This document shows positions 1-8,207 of a stretch of 64,000 nt of DNA, piece after piece (the first letter of the stretch is position 1; the number at the start of each line of letters is the position of its first letter). A model generated the notes under the pieces. That model was not told the DNA's origin, ran no database searches, and was given only the letters and a program-made list of their open reading frames with translations. Source of the stretch: Arthrobacter sp. SLBN-83 (GTDB lineage Bacteria > Actinomycetota > Actinomycetes > Actinomycetales > Micrococcaceae); assembly GCF_006715285.1 (NCBI RefSeq), contig NZ_VFMX01000001.1:2728001-2792000 (forward strand), given 5' to 3'. The translations under genes and the position numbers were made by a program.

Positions 1-2
1 TT

Positions 3-923
3 GCCGAGCTGGGCCGCACCGAGCACGTGACGGAGACAGCCGAACTGCTCGGAGTACCCCAGTCAACGGTGAGCAGGGCGCTGGCCCGGGCCAGCGCCGC
101 CGTCGGCACCGAACTCCTGGTCCGGGACGGGCGAGGAGTCCGCCTGACTCCCGCCGCCCGGACGCTGCTGCCCTACATCGAGCACGCGCTCGCGGAGTTC
201 CAGGCCGGGCTGGACCTGGTCCGGAACGAATCCGAGGTGGTGAGAGGGACGGTGTCCGTGTCCTTCCAGCACACCTTCGGCGAAGCCACACTGCCCCTGC
301 TGATCAGCGCCTTCCGCGCCCGGCACCCCGGGACCGCCTTCAGGCTCAGCCAGGGTGCCCGGAGCAGCTGCCTGGAGGAGCTTGCCTCCGGCGAAGCCGA
401 CCTTGCCCTCACCGCGCCCGTGGCCCCGCCCGGCAAGAACCTCGATTCGGCGCCACTGTACCGGGAGCCGCTACGGCTGGTGGTGCATCATGGCCACCCA
501 CTGGCGCGGCAGCGGAAGGCGGCCATGGCCGATATCCGGACCGAGCCGTTCGTTGCCCTGGGGCCCGGGTACGGGCTGCGCTCATTGACCGACGCCCTGT
601 TCCGCGAGGCCGGCTGCCGCCCGCGGATTGCCTTTGAAAGCCAAGATTCCCACACGGTCCGGGGACTGGTCTCGGCAGGCCTTGGCGTCAGCATCCTGCC
701 GCCGGGAGGTGACGCTCCCGGCCGGATATTGCGCCCCGAAACGGGTGACCTGGGGTGGGTGGAAGTGGCGCTCGATTCCCCACTCGCCTTCCGCGACGTC
801 GGCGTGAGCTGGCGGCGCCGGAAGCCTGAAAGCGAACCTGCTCCGGCCAGGCTCTTCCGCGAACTAGTGGTGACCCAGGGGCCGGGCCTGCTGGCGGGGC
901 TGGTCACCAAGGCGGGCCGCTGA
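3..923 (+). CDS. LysR-family transcriptional regulator (5' end outside window)
   Basis: The protein starts before the window: the frame is open from base 3, and the residues before the first in-window GTG (base 27) continue the winged-helix fold. The helix-turn-helix is visible around TAELLGVPQSTVSRAL, followed by the wing segment RDGRGVRLTPAARTLL. The rest, from roughly residue 80, matches a LysR substrate-binding domain (type 2 periplasmic fold), with segments such as VSVSFQHTFGEATLPLL and GLVSAGLGVSILP. About 300 residues are present, near the usual full length, so little is missing. The effector is unknown. The usual divergent target would lie upstream of the window. The gene is followed by a kinase on the same strand. 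Confidence 0.88.
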   Translation, partial: AELGRTEHVTETAELLGVPQSTVSRALARASAAVGTELLVRDGRGVRLTPAARTLLPYIEHALAEFQAGLDLVRNESEVVRGTVSVSFQHTFGEATLPLLISAFRARHPGTAFRLSQGARSSCLEELASGEADLALTAPVAPPGKNLDSAPLYREPLRLVVHHGHPLARQRKAAMADIRTEPFVALGPGYGLRSLTDALFREAGCRPRIAFESQDSHTVRGLVSAGLGVSILPPGGDAPGRILRPETGDLGWVEVALDSPLAFRDVGVSWRRRKPESEPAPARLFRELVVTQGPGLLAGLVTKAGR

Positions 924-1018
924 CCAAGTACGGCGTCCGACGACGGATGGCGGCGGCCAGGGGCCAGGCGTGGCTGCGTGCCGCACCGGCAAGCCGTCCC
1001 CGCAAGTACCCTTGTGAC

Positions 1019-1999
1019 GTGACGAACACCCAGAACCCATTCGCCCATCCCGTCGAACCCGCTGCAGAATCCCCGAGCGAGCAGGGGCAGGGCAACCCGC
1101 ATCCTGTAAATCCGCTTCGGGGCGTCACCATCGGCCTGGACATCGGCGGTACCAAGACGCACGGCGTCCGCTTTGAGGACGGCCACCCTGTGGCGGACGA
1201 TTCGGCAGGCAGTTCCAACGTCCAGAACGTCTCCCGGGACCAGGCGGCCCGCAACCTGGCGGAGCTTTTTGGCCGGATCGGCGGAGGGCACGTGGACCGG
1301 GTTTACGCCGGGTCCGGCGGAATCGATACCGACGAGGACGCCGCGGCCCTGGCTGCCCTGATCCAGCCGCTGGTCCCGGAAGCACTCATCACCGTTGTCC
1401 ATGATTCCCGCCTGCTGCTGGCCGCCGGCCGCGCCGGCACGGGCGTAGCCGTCATCGCCGGAACCGGCTCGGCCGCCTGGGGGCGCAATGCCGACGGCGG
1501 CGAGGCCCGGGCAGGCGGCTGGGGTTACCTGCTGGGGGACGAAGGCAGCGGTTATTGGCTGGGGCGGGAAGCTGTTCGGCACAGCCTCCGCAGGATGAAC
1601 CAGGGCCTGCCGATTGACCAGCTCACCGCCGCCCTTTTGCGGTCCTGCGGGCTGGACCACCCCAACAAGCTCATCGCGCTGTTCCACTCCCCGGACACCG
1701 GCCGCCGCTTCTGGGCCCAGCAGGCCAGGCACGTGGTGGAAGCGGCAGCTGCCGGGCACCAGGACAGTGCAGTCCTGCTGGACCAAGCCGGGCGGGACCT
1801 TGCTGCCCTGGCGGGACAGGTGCTGGGCCAGCTGAAAATTGACGGGCCCGTGATTCTGGGCGGCGGGCTTGGGATGAACGTTGCGCCCCTGCAGGAGTCT
1901 TTCCGCCGGAACCTTGCCGCAGCCGGAATCATGGATGTGCGCGTCCTGGGCCAGGAACCGGTGTTCGGTGTCCTGCAGCTCCTGGCGGAGCCCGCCTGA
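1019..1999 (+). CDS. BadF/BadG/BcrA/BcrD-type ATPase, N-acetylglucosamine kinase-like
   Basis: This is a sugar kinase of the ASKHA fold. The phosphate-1 loop GLDIGGTKTHG lies near residue 41, and an AGTGSAAWG phosphate-2-like segment sits mid-protein before GWGYLLGDEGSGYWLG, the signature of GlcNAc/MurNAc kinases of the BadF family. GGGLGMN near the C terminus is the adenosine motif. It probably phosphorylates a recovered amino sugar in the cytoplasm, as in cell-wall recycling; the substrate is not readable from the sequence. The start is GTG 1019 because TACCCT (1007-1012) lies 6 nt before it, a leaderless arrangement. A longer reading frame to 947 exists but adds an atypical Arg/Pro-rich leader. 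Confidence 0.82.
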   Translation: MTNTQNPFAHPVEPAAESPSEQGQGNPHPVNPLRGVTIGLDIGGTKTHGVRFEDGHPVADDSAGSSNVQNVSRDQAARNLAELFGRIGGGHVDRVYAGSGGIDTDEDAAALAALIQPLVPEALITVVHDSRLLLAAGRAGTGVAVIAGTGSAAWGRNADGGEARAGGWGYLLGDEGSGYWLGREAVRHSLRRMNQGLPIDQLTAALLRSCGLDHPNKLIALFHSPDTGRRFWAQQARHVVEAAAAGHQDSAVLLDQAGRDLAALAGQVLGQLKIDGPVILGGGLGMNVAPLQESFRRNLAAAGIMDVRVLGQEPVFGVLQLLAEPA

Positions 2000-2016
2000 C
2001 CCTTTAGGCAGGACTT

Positions 2017-3036
2017 CTAGCTGACGGACCGCTTGCGGGGCGTCAGCCGAACGGCGGGAAGCGGGGGAGCCGGGATGCGTCCCGCCTCCGCTCCGGCGTC
2101 CGGACCGTGGCCTGCCACCAGGCCGTAGCGGGCGGCTGCTGTTTCGGTGTCCGGCAGCCCCGCCTGCGCTTCCCAGTCGTCTCGGGCCTGCTCCACTTCG
2201 TCGTGCGTGCGGCCCACAAAGTTCCACCACATCAGCAGTTCCTCACCGAACGGCTCACCGCCGATCAACAGGAAACGGGTGCCGGGGCGCGCCTGTATCC
2301 GCAACTCGCTGCGGCCGATGCCCAGGTAGCCCAGCGGGCCAGCCGGCAGGTCCTGCCCGTCCACCGCCAGGCCGCCGTCGAGCACCAAAATCCCGTGCTC
2401 AAAGGTGGGCTCCAGCGGGAGCACGGCCTCGCCTTCGCAGGAGACATCTGCGCCCACGATGGGCGAGTACATCGTTGCCGGGGATGCCACTCCGGCAAGT
2501 TTTCCCACCATCACGGTGGCGGTGTAGCCGTGGCCGGCGACGCGCGGCAGCTCACGGTGCTGTTCGAACGCCGGTTCCCTGTGCCGGTCCCCGTCCGGAA
2601 GGGCAACCCAGAGCTGCAGGCCCCGCTGCAGCGGCAACTCCTCGCCGTCGGAAGGAAGCACCGCGAACTCCGAGTGCGACACGCCGTGCCCTGCAGTCAT
2701 GATGTTCAGCTCACCGGGACGCACCACCACATCGCTGCCCACGCTGTCGCGGTGCCGGATGTGCCCCGCCAGCGGCCAGGTCACCGTCTGCAGCCCAATG
2801 TGGGGGTGCGGGAGCACGGACATCGCCGTCCGGTCCGGGCCAAAGCTGTCCAGGAAGCACCACGCCCCGATCGTCGGCAATCCGCGCTGGGGCAGCGTAC
2901 GTTTGACGTTCATGGCGCGGACGCCGCCCAGCGGCACCTCACGCTCCGGCCACAGCTGGAGGCACGGGCCTGGGGTGCCTTCCGCAGCCGCAGGCGGACA
3001 CAGCTCTTCCTGGGGTGCGATTTCCAAATTGGTCAC
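2017..3036 (-). CDS. Pirin family protein
   Basis: This is a bicupin of the pirin family. The N-terminal cupin carries the metal-site motif HPHIGLQTVTW and the later histidine segment RPGELNIMTAGHGVSHSE, both hallmarks of pirins. The C-terminal domain (GLAVDGQDLPAGPLGYLG, FLLIGGEPFGEELLMWWNFVG) is the second cupin. At 339 residues it is slightly longer than the usual 230-310. Pirins are cytosolic iron-dependent proteins; some act as quercetinases, others as redox-linked regulators, and nothing here decides between them. The start is GTG 3036, with -10 TAGAGT (3043-3048 on the reverse strand) 6 nt upstream, so it is probably leaderless. It converges on the preceding kinase with a 17-bp gap. 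Confidence 0.9.
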   Translation of the reverse strand: MTNLEIAPQEELCPPAAAEGTPGPCLQLWPEREVPLGGVRAMNVKRTLPQRGLPTIGAWCFLDSFGPDRTAMSVLPHPHIGLQTVTWPLAGHIRHRDSVGSDVVVRPGELNIMTAGHGVSHSEFAVLPSDGEELPLQRGLQLWVALPDGDRHREPAFEQHRELPRVAGHGYTATVMVGKLAGVASPATMYSPIVGADVSCEGEAVLPLEPTFEHGILVLDGGLAVDGQDLPAGPLGYLGIGRSELRIQARPGTRFLLIGGEPFGEELLMWWNFVGRTHDEVEQARDDWEAQAGLPDTETAAARYGLVAGHGPDAGAEAGRIPAPPLPAVRLTPRKRSVS

Positions 3037-3271
3037 GCCTTTACTCTAGGCGTGCTGATACCACGTCAACAGCAGTCCAGCGCGTCCCGTTCCGGGCACC
3101 CATCCGTGCAGGCCAGGGTACCGAATGGTCACAGTAGGGATTCCTTTGCGGGGATTAGGGCTTTAGCTGCTGAAGGCCGCCCCCGTTTGGGTTACCGTAA
3201 CTATCAGCGTGCTGATGGCAATGTCGCGGTGCTGCAAGCAGCCCGTCCAAGAGAACAGGTAAGTCCGCACC

Positions 3272-4372
3272 ATGGACCAGGCGATGATCGAGTTCCAGAG
3301 CGTTACCAAGCAGTACCCTGGCGGCCAGCCTGCCGTGGACGGATTGTCCATGTCCATCGCCAGGGGCACCGTCACAGTCTTTGTGGGCCCTTCCGGCTGC
3401 GGCAAAACAACGTCCCTCCGCATGATCAACCGCATGGTGGAACCCACGTCAGGGACCATCACCGTGGATGGCCGGGACGTGACCTCCGTGCCTGCGGCCG
3501 AGCTGCGCCGGTCCATGGGATACGTCATGCAGTCAGCAGGGCTGCTGCCACACCGGTCGGTCCTGGACAACATCGCCACCGTCCCCAGGCTGAATGGCGT
3601 TTCGAAAGCTGACGCCCGCAAGCGTGCCGTGGAACTCCTGGACGTGGTGGGGCTGGCACACTCCCTTGGCAGGCGCTACCCCTCCCAGCTGTCCGGCGGC
3701 CAGCAGCAGCGCGTGGGCGTGGCACGTGCCCTCGCAGCGGATCCGCCCATCCTCCTCATGGACGAGCCGTTCAGCGCAGTGGACCCGGTTGTCCGGGACG
3801 AACTCCAGCAGGAACTGCTGCGCCTGCAAAAGGACCTGGCCAAGACCATCGTGTTCGTTACCCACGACATTGACGAAGCCACAGTGCTGGGCGACAAGGT
3901 TGCCGTCTTTGCCACCGGCGGCAAGCTTGCCCAGTACGCCACCCCAGAGGAAATCCTCCGGGCGCCGGCCAACAACTTCGTGGCGTCCTTTGTCGGCCGG
4001 GACCGCGGCTTCCGGCACCTGGGTTTCAGCCCGTCCGACGGCGTGGTGATCCACCCTGTGCCCACGATCATCCGTGCTGCGGGGGGATACGAGTCCGATT
4101 CACGCGCAGCGGGCGGCTGGCAGCTGGTGGTGGATGCGGAGATGCGTCCGCTGGGATGGTCCGCGCCGGGCACTGAGACTGAACTCGTTCCCGGCGGTTC
4201 GCTGTTCCGTCCCGGGGAGAGCCTCCGGCGGGCCCTGGACGCAGCCCTGTCCTCGCCGTCGGGCCTGGGCGTGGCCGTTGACCCCGACGGCAAGGTACTC
4301 GGCGTGGTCCGCGGCGGTGAAGTGCTGGCGCTCATCGAGGAAGCGCGCCAGGTGCGGCAGGCAGCCCTCTGA
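3272..4372 (+). CDS. Osmoprotectant (glycine betaine/choline) ABC transporter ATP-binding protein, OpuCA/ProV-like
   Basis: This is the ATPase subunit of a compatible-solute importer. Walker A is GPSGCGKTTS (about residue 40), the signature is LSGGQQQR, Walker B is ILLMDEPFSAVDP, and the switch histidine is in FVTHDIDEA. These are typical of the OpuCA/ProV branch. The C-terminal 120 residues occupy the place of the tandem CBS domains found in OpuCA, but only a weak CBS-like stretch (VAVDPDGKVLGVVRGGEVL) remains. It is first in a four-gene operon whose next start overlaps its stop (TGATG at 4370). A 235-bp upstream gap should hold the operon promoter. Confidence 0.92.
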   Translation: MDQAMIEFQSVTKQYPGGQPAVDGLSMSIARGTVTVFVGPSGCGKTTSLRMINRMVEPTSGTITVDGRDVTSVPAAELRRSMGYVMQSAGLLPHRSVLDNIATVPRLNGVSKADARKRAVELLDVVGLAHSLGRRYPSQLSGGQQQRVGVARALAADPPILLMDEPFSAVDPVVRDELQQELLRLQKDLAKTIVFVTHDIDEATVLGDKVAVFATGGKLAQYATPEEILRAPANNFVASFVGRDRGFRHLGFSPSDGVVIHPVPTIIRAAGGYESDSRAAGGWQLVVDAEMRPLGWSAPGTETELVPGGSLFRPGESLRRALDAALSSPSGLGVAVDPDGKVLGVVRGGEVLALIEEARQVRQAAL

Positions 4373-5094
4373 TGGAATGGTTCCTTGCCAACACCGGCAT
4401 GATCCTGGAACGCGGCGGCCAGCACCTGGTGCTGGCCATCGTTCCCATGGTCCTGGGCCTGCTGATTTCCATCCCGCTGGCGCAGCTGGCGCGGCGAAAC
4501 GGCGCGCTCCGCTCAGTGGTGCTGACGGCGTCATCCCTCCTGTACACCATCCCGTCGCTGGCGTTGTTCATCATCCTGCCCACCATCCTGGGCACCCGGA
4601 TCCTGGACCCCCTCAACGTGGTGGTGGCATTGACCATCTACGCGGTGGCCTTGCTGGTCCGCGCCGCCCTGGACGCCTTCGATTCCGTTGACGCTGACAT
4701 CAGCCAGGCCGCGCAGGCCATGGGCTTCAAACCGCTGGCCCGGTTCCTGCAGGTCGACCTGCCGCTCTCCCTGCCGGTTCTGTTCGCCGGACTGCGCGTG
4801 GTGTCCGTCAGCAACATCTCGCTGGTCAGTGTTGCGGCCCTCCTGGGTGTCGGAAACCTGGGCATGCTCTTCACCGACGGCCTCCAGCGCGACTTCGTCA
4901 CCGAGGTGGTGGTGGGCATCATCGCCATCCTGGTCCTTGCCCTGCTGATGGATGCCGTCCTTGTCCTGCTGGAACGCATCCTCACCCCGTGGGAGCGGGC
5001 CGGCAACCGGCGGGACCGCGGTGTAGGACGTACCCATTCGGAAGCAGCGGCCGCTGCGGAGCCGTCCGCGACAACGGCGGGAGGACCAGCGTGA
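4372..5094 (+). CDS. Osmoprotectant ABC transporter permease, OpuCB/ProW-like
   Basis: This is an integral membrane subunit of the compatible-solute transporter, 240 residues with about five or six hydrophobic segments (for example HLVLAIVPMVLGLLISIPL and VVVALTIYAVALLV). The EAA-type cytoplasmic loop that docks onto the ATPase is seen as ISQAAQAMGFKPLARFLQVDLP. Its ATG overlaps the stop of the ATPase gene by one base, and its own stop overlaps the next start (GTGA, 5091-5094), so translation is coupled along the operon. A charged, Ala-rich tail of about 30 residues follows the last membrane segment. Confidence 0.92.
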   Translation: MEWFLANTGMILERGGQHLVLAIVPMVLGLLISIPLAQLARRNGALRSVVLTASSLLYTIPSLALFIILPTILGTRILDPLNVVVALTIYAVALLVRAALDAFDSVDADISQAAQAMGFKPLARFLQVDLPLSLPVLFAGLRVVSVSNISLVSVAALLGVGNLGMLFTDGLQRDFVTEVVVGIIAILVLALLMDAVLVLLERILTPWERAGNRRDRGVGRTHSEAAAAAEPSATTAGGPA

Positions 5095-5837
5095 GCAACG
5101 TCTTTGCCGATACGTTCGCCTGGCTCGCCGACCCGCTCCACTGGTCCGGAAGCATGGGTATCCCCACCCGCATGGGGGAGCACCTCCAGTACACCGGCCT
5201 GGTCATGCTCATCGCCACCGCCATCGCCGTTCCGGTCGGGCTTTTTGTCGGCCACACGGGAAAGGGCAGGGTGGCCGTCGTGGCGCTGGCCGGGGCCCTC
5301 CGTGCGCTTCCCACCCTTGGCCTGCTGATCCTGTTCGTGCTGCTGGCCGGCATCGGGCTGATGCCCCCGGTTTGGGCCCTGGTGATCCTCACGGTCCCGC
5401 CGCTGCTGGCCGGAACCTACGCCGGTATTTCCAGCGTGGACCGGAACGTCGTGGACGCCGCCCGTGCCATGGGAATGACGGAACTGCAGGTCCTGTTCCG
5501 GGCCGAGCTGCCCAACGCGCTCCACGTCATGTTCGGCGGATTCCGGACAGGCGTGCTGCAGGTGATCGCCACCGTCTCCGTGGTTGCCTACATCAACCTC
5601 GGGGGCCTGGGCCGCTATCTCTTCGACGGCCTGGTCCTCAGCGACTTCCCCCAGATGCTGGGAGGTTCCCTCCTCATCGCTGTGCTGGCCATCGCCGTCG
5701 ACCTCATCCTGTCCCTATTCCAGAGGCTGTTCCTGACCCAGGGACCCTCGAAGCTGTCCTACCGCAGCCAGGAGGCTGCGGTTGATCTCACAGACCCCGT
5801 TGTTGCGGAGACTGTTGTACAAGGAGGTAAGTCATGA
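5091..5837 (+). CDS. Osmoprotectant ABC transporter permease, OpuCD-like
   Basis: This is the second membrane subunit of the same importer, 248 residues. Membrane segments are clear (LVMLIATAIAVPVGLFVG, LLILFVLLAGIGLMPPVWAL). An EAA-like loop reads VVDAARAMGMTELQVLFRAELP, a hallmark of the permease family. The start is GTG 5091, overlapping the previous TGA. A longer in-frame reading from 4989 would run deep into the previous gene and is rejected. The 3' end contains a strong Shine-Dalgarno sequence (AAGGAGGTAA, 5821-5830) that serves the binding-protein gene starting at 5834, with an ATGA overlap. Confidence 0.91.
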   Translation: MSNVFADTFAWLADPLHWSGSMGIPTRMGEHLQYTGLVMLIATAIAVPVGLFVGHTGKGRVAVVALAGALRALPTLGLLILFVLLAGIGLMPPVWALVILTVPPLLAGTYAGISSVDRNVVDAARAMGMTELQVLFRAELPNALHVMFGGFRTGVLQVIATVSVVAYINLGGLGRYLFDGLVLSDFPQMLGGSLLIAVLAIAVDLILSLFQRLFLTQGPSKLSYRSQEAAVDLTDPVVAETVVQGGKS

Positions 5838-6796
5838 AAGATAGCCGTCCCCAGCGCCTCGGCAGGCGGGCATTCGGTGGCCTTGCCGCCGGAGTTGGCC
5901 TGGCCGTGATGCTGTCCGCCTGCGGCGGTTCATCCGACCCCCTGAAAAACCCCCCGGCGTCCAGCGGCGGGGCGTCCGGCGAAGCCACCTCCCTGGTGGT
6001 GGGCTCGGCCGACTTCCCCGAAAGCCAGATCATCGCCGAGCTCTACGCCGGCGCACTGAACGCCAACGGAATCACCGCCACCACCAAGCCGAATATCGGC
6101 TCCCGCGAGGTCTACTTCAAGGCAGTCCAGGATGGCTCCGTCGACGTGGTGCCGGACTACAGCGGCAACCTGCTGCTGTATGTGGACAAGGAAGCCAAGG
6201 AAGTCTCCGCCGGCGACATCGCCAAGGCGCTGCCCGGCAAGCTGCCGGACGGGCTCGGTGTGCTGGACGCGTCCAAGGCTGAAGACAAGGACGCCATGGT
6301 GGTCACCAAGGCCACCGCGGAGAAGTACCAGCTGAAGTCCATCGAGGACCTGGCAAAGGTCTGCAGCGACATCGTGGTGGGGGCGCCGGCCACGTTCGCC
6401 GAGCGCGCCTACGGCCTGCCGGGCCTGAAGAAGAACTACAACTGCGTCCCCAAGAAGCTGGAGCCCTTCAGCGACGGCGGCGGCCCTGTCACGCTGAAGG
6501 CGCTGCTGGAGGATCAGGTGCAGGTGGCTGACATCTACACCACCACGCCCTCCATCGCCGACAACGATCTGGTGGTGCTTGACGATCCCAAGAACAACTT
6601 CATCGCCCAGCAGGTCCTGCCGCTGTACAACAAGGCGAAGATGACGGACAAGGCAAAGCAGGCGCTGAACTCGGTGTCCAGCACCCTCACCACCGATGAC
6701 CTGATCAACCTCAACCGTGCGGTCAGCGGCAGCCAGAAGCAGGACGCCAAGACAGCGGCCAACAACTGGCTCAAGGAGAAGGGCATCGTTAAGTAG
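5834..6796 (+). CDS. Osmoprotectant-binding lipoprotein, OpuCC/OpuAC family
   Basis: This is the substrate-binding component of the preceding ABC importer, anchored outside the membrane. The signal peptide ends in the lipobox LSAC with the lipidated cysteine at residue 30. A twin arginine (RLGRRAF, residues 8-14) precedes the hydrophobic core, so Tat export is possible. The mature part begins with a Gly/Ser linker and then the OpuAC-type fold, with the early FPESQIIAELYAGAL segment and the hinge region DLAKVCSDIVVGAPATF. Length is 320 residues, normal for the family. It is preceded by a near-perfect Shine-Dalgarno sequence. Substrate (betaine, carnitine, choline or another) cannot be fixed from sequence alone. 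Confidence 0.92.
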   Translation: MKDSRPQRLGRRAFGGLAAGVGLAVMLSACGGSSDPLKNPPASSGGASGEATSLVVGSADFPESQIIAELYAGALNANGITATTKPNIGSREVYFKAVQDGSVDVVPDYSGNLLLYVDKEAKEVSAGDIAKALPGKLPDGLGVLDASKAEDKDAMVVTKATAEKYQLKSIEDLAKVCSDIVVGAPATFAERAYGLPGLKKNYNCVPKKLEPFSDGGGPVTLKALLEDQVQVADIYTTTPSIADNDLVVLDDPKNNFIAQQVLPLYNKAKMTDKAKQALNSVSSTLTTDDLINLNRAVSGSQKQDAKTAANNWLKEKGIVK

Positions 6797-6838
6797 GCAT
6801 TATGCCGCCCCTCCGGCGAGGGGAACTTCGGTGATGAC

Positions 6839-6880
6839 GACGGCGGCTGCCGGACTTTCAAAGGTCCGGCAGTCGCCGTC
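6839..6880 (+). terminator. Hairpin terminator after the osmoprotectant operon
   Basis: An 18-bp inverted repeat (6839-6856 with 6863-6880) has a 6-nt loop, TTCAAA, and two wobble or mismatch positions. It lacks a U tract, as is common in high-GC actinobacteria. It lies 43 bp after the binding-protein stop. Confidence 0.55.
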
Positions 6881-6935
6881 GCCATGTGGTGGATGTCTCA
6901 ACGGGGATGCATCCTTCCTGTGGCATATTTGAGGA

Positions 6936-8156
6936 ATGGCAGAATTCAGGCAGTCCACGAAGCTTCACAACGTTCTCTATGACATCCGTGGACCGATTCT
7001 GCAGGCCGCCCAGCAGATGGAGGCGGAGGGCCACCGGATCCTCAAACTGAACATCGGCAACCCGGCCCCGTTCGGCTTCGAGGCACCGGACGCCATCCTG
7101 GTGGACATGATCCGCCACCTGCCGCACGCGCAGGGCTACAGCGATTCGCGCGGCATCTTCTCCGCACGCACCGCGGTGTCGCAGTACTACCAGACCCGCG
7201 GTATCCAGAACATCCATGTGGACGACATCTACCTGGGCAATGGTGTCAGTGAGCTCATCACCATGTCCCTGATGGCGCTGCTGGACTCAGGCGACGAGGT
7301 CCTCATCCCCACGCCGGACTACCCGCTGTGGACGGCCTCCGTGGCGCTCGCCGGCGGCAAGCCCGTCCACTATCTTTGCGACGAAGAGTCCGGCTGGCAG
7401 CCTGACCTTGATGACATGGAAGCCAAAATCACGCCCCGCACCAAGGGAATCGTGGTCATCAACCCCAACAACCCGACGGGCGCCGTCTACCCGGAAGAGA
7501 CGCTGAAGCGCATCGTTGCCCTGGCCGAAAAGCACGGCCTGGTGATCTTCGCCGACGAGATCTACGAAAAGATTTTGTACGAGGATGCCGTCCACGTAAA
7601 CCTTGCCAAGCTCACCGACGACCACGTCTTGTGCCTGACTTTCAGCGGCCTGTCCAAGGCCTACCGGGTCTGTGGCTACCGGGCCGGCTGGATGGCCATA
7701 TCCGGGCCCAAGAAGGAGGCCGCCGACTATCTCGAAGGCATCAACCTCCTGGCCAACATGAGGCTGTGCGCCAACGTTCCGGCCCAGCACGCCATCCAGA
7801 CCGCACTGGGCGGCTACCAAAGCATCAACGACCTCATCCTCCCGGGCGGCCGCCTGCTGGAGCAGCGGAACAAGGCCTACGACATGCTCAACGCCATTCC
7901 CGGCGTCAGCACCCAGCAGGCCAGGGGTGCCCTTTACCTCTTCCCGCGCCTGGACCCCGAGGTCTACCACATCCGGGACGACGAGAAATTTGTCCTTGAT
8001 CTGCTGAGGGAACAGAAGATCCTCGTGTCCCATGGCCGCGCCTTCAACTGGGTCAGGCCTGACCATTTCCGCATGGTGACACTGCCCAACGTCAAGGACA
8101 TCGAGGAAGCCATCGGCAGGATGGGGGACTTCCTAAGCAGGTACCAGGGGAACTAG
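6936..8156 (+). CDS. alaA: PLP-dependent class I/II aminotransferase, AlaA-like alanine transaminase
   Basis: This is a fold-type I aminotransferase of 406 residues, the usual length for AlaA. Visible landmarks are the substrate/PLP segment NIGNPAPFGF, the Asn in NPNNPTGAVYPEE, the Asp/Tyr pair FADEIYEKILYE and the Schiff-base lysine in TFSGLSKAYRVCGYRAGW. The N-terminal motif LYDIRGPILQAA is typical of the AlaA subgroup (glutamate-pyruvate transaminases such as E. coli AlaA). The protein is cytosolic, exchanging amino groups between alanine and glutamate; exact specificity is inferred. The start is ATG 6936, with CATATT (6924-6929) 6 nt upstream, suggesting a leaderless message. Confidence 0.9.
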   Translation: MAEFRQSTKLHNVLYDIRGPILQAAQQMEAEGHRILKLNIGNPAPFGFEAPDAILVDMIRHLPHAQGYSDSRGIFSARTAVSQYYQTRGIQNIHVDDIYLGNGVSELITMSLMALLDSGDEVLIPTPDYPLWTASVALAGGKPVHYLCDEESGWQPDLDDMEAKITPRTKGIVVINPNNPTGAVYPEETLKRIVALAEKHGLVIFADEIYEKILYEDAVHVNLAKLTDDHVLCLTFSGLSKAYRVCGYRAGWMAISGPKKEAADYLEGINLLANMRLCANVPAQHAIQTALGGYQSINDLILPGGRLLEQRNKAYDMLNAIPGVSTQQARGALYLFPRLDPEVYHIRDDEKFVLDLLREQKILVSHGRAFNWVRPDHFRMVTLPNVKDIEEAIGRMGDFLSRYQGN

Positions 8157-8207
8157 CCTGTGCTCACGGGCCGCCGGTCCGTGCAACCCTTGCCGAAAGG
8201 ATTCCCC

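Noticed and set aside
488-2230. 580-codon open frame on the reverse strand
   Set aside because: It lies antisense to the LysR and kinase genes, both with clear family motifs; high GC keeps antisense frames open.
2107-3612. 501-codon open frame on the forward strand
   Set aside because: It is antisense to pirin, then out of frame with the osmoprotectant ATPase; no recognisable motif.
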